Positions 9,345 through 9,496 of a DNA stretch of 9,496 nt are shown one piece after another. Origin of the DNA: an uncultured Streptococcus sp. (GTDB lineage Bacteria > Bacillota > Bacilli > Lactobacillales > Aerococcaceae). The translations under genes and the position numbers were made by a program. Positions within the stretch are counted from its first letter, which is position 1. Each line of letters starts with the position of its first letter. The stretch is from NCBI GenBank assembly GCA_916050055.1, contig CAJZJY010000039.1, forward strand, positions 1 through 9,496, in the 5' to 3' direction. The notes below the pieces were generated by a model. That model searched no databases, was not told the origin of the DNA, and worked only from the letters and a program-made list of their open reading frames with translations.

Positions 9345-9496
9345 ATGTATAATCGTCAAAATATGGAGAAGAGACAGCGCTTCTCTATTAGAAAGCTCAC
9401 TGTTGGTACATGTTCAGTTATCATCGGGGCTTTCTTTTTTGGCACACTTCAACCAGTTTCTGCAACTGAAGCTGCTGCAACAGAGGTAGTAGCGAC
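9345..9496 (+). CDS. YSIRK-type signal peptide surface protein, N-terminal part only
   Basis: The first 50 codons of a secreted protein that runs off the right edge. The ATG at 9345 is preceded by AAGGAGGGG (9332-9340) at 4 nt, a strong site. A positively charged N-terminus (MEKRQR, residues 7-12) leads into RFSIRKLTVGTCSVIIG (12-28), a clear match to the YSIRK-G/S motif that directs secretion to the septum in Gram-positive cocci. The hydrophobic core runs to about residue 33, and PVSA-TEAAA gives a likely signal peptidase site after residue 40. The start of the mature part is rich in Ala, Thr, Glu and Val, as in many LPXTG-anchored adhesins and surface enzymes. Its function cannot be told from this fragment; an LPXTG anchor would be expected at the unseen C-terminus. 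It is separated from the ntp operon by the terminator and probably has its own promoter. Confidence 0.9.
   Translation, partial: MYNRQNMEKRQRFSIRKLTVGTCSVIIGAFFFGTLQPVSATEAAATEVVA

Overview
The window looks like the chromosome of a low-GC Firmicute, most likely a member of the Lactobacillales. The reasons are the AT-rich composition, strong AGGAGG-type ribosome binding sites, Gram-positive LexA boxes, cre-like CcpA sites, a YSIRK-type surface-protein signal peptide, and a nine-gene V-type ATPase operon in the order known from Enterococcus hirae (ntpFIKECGABD). The genus cannot be fixed from the sequence alone.

Layout. Positions 22-55 hold two abutting palindromes of unknown function. Positions 63-407, minus strand, encode a small YolD-like protein. 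Its promoter carries two LexA (SOS) boxes, one inside the -35/-10 spacer and one at the predicted transcription start. A divergent promoter at 556-584 (TTGAAT-N17-TATAAT) drives the rightward ntp operon, which runs from 637 to 9150 without a break and ends at a clear intrinsic terminator (9162-9191). After it come an inverted repeat, an extended -10 promoter and two cre-like sites, then the first 50 codons of a YSIRK-type surface protein that runs off the right edge.

How the genes work together. NtpA and NtpB form the catalytic A3B3 head. NtpD and NtpG form the central shaft, and NtpC joins the shaft to the membrane rotor ring made of NtpK. NtpI is the membrane stator that provides the ion path. 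NtpE and NtpF form the peripheral stalks that hold the head still. The ring subunit NtpK carries every residue that binds Na+ in the E. hirae K-ring (L64, T67, Q68, Y71, Q113, E142 in this numbering), so the machine is predicted to move Na+ rather than only H+. All nine genes are intact and close to the family lengths. Three starts were moved from the longest open frame to the position supported by a ribosome binding site: ntpF at 637, ntpA at GTG 5362 and ntpD at TTG 8518.

The core of the window is a well-known system. The less ordinary parts are at its edges: the doubly LexA-boxed yolD-like gene, the palindrome pair at the left end, and the regulatory region in front of the YSIRK gene. I saw no convincing evidence for an undescribed system inside the window.
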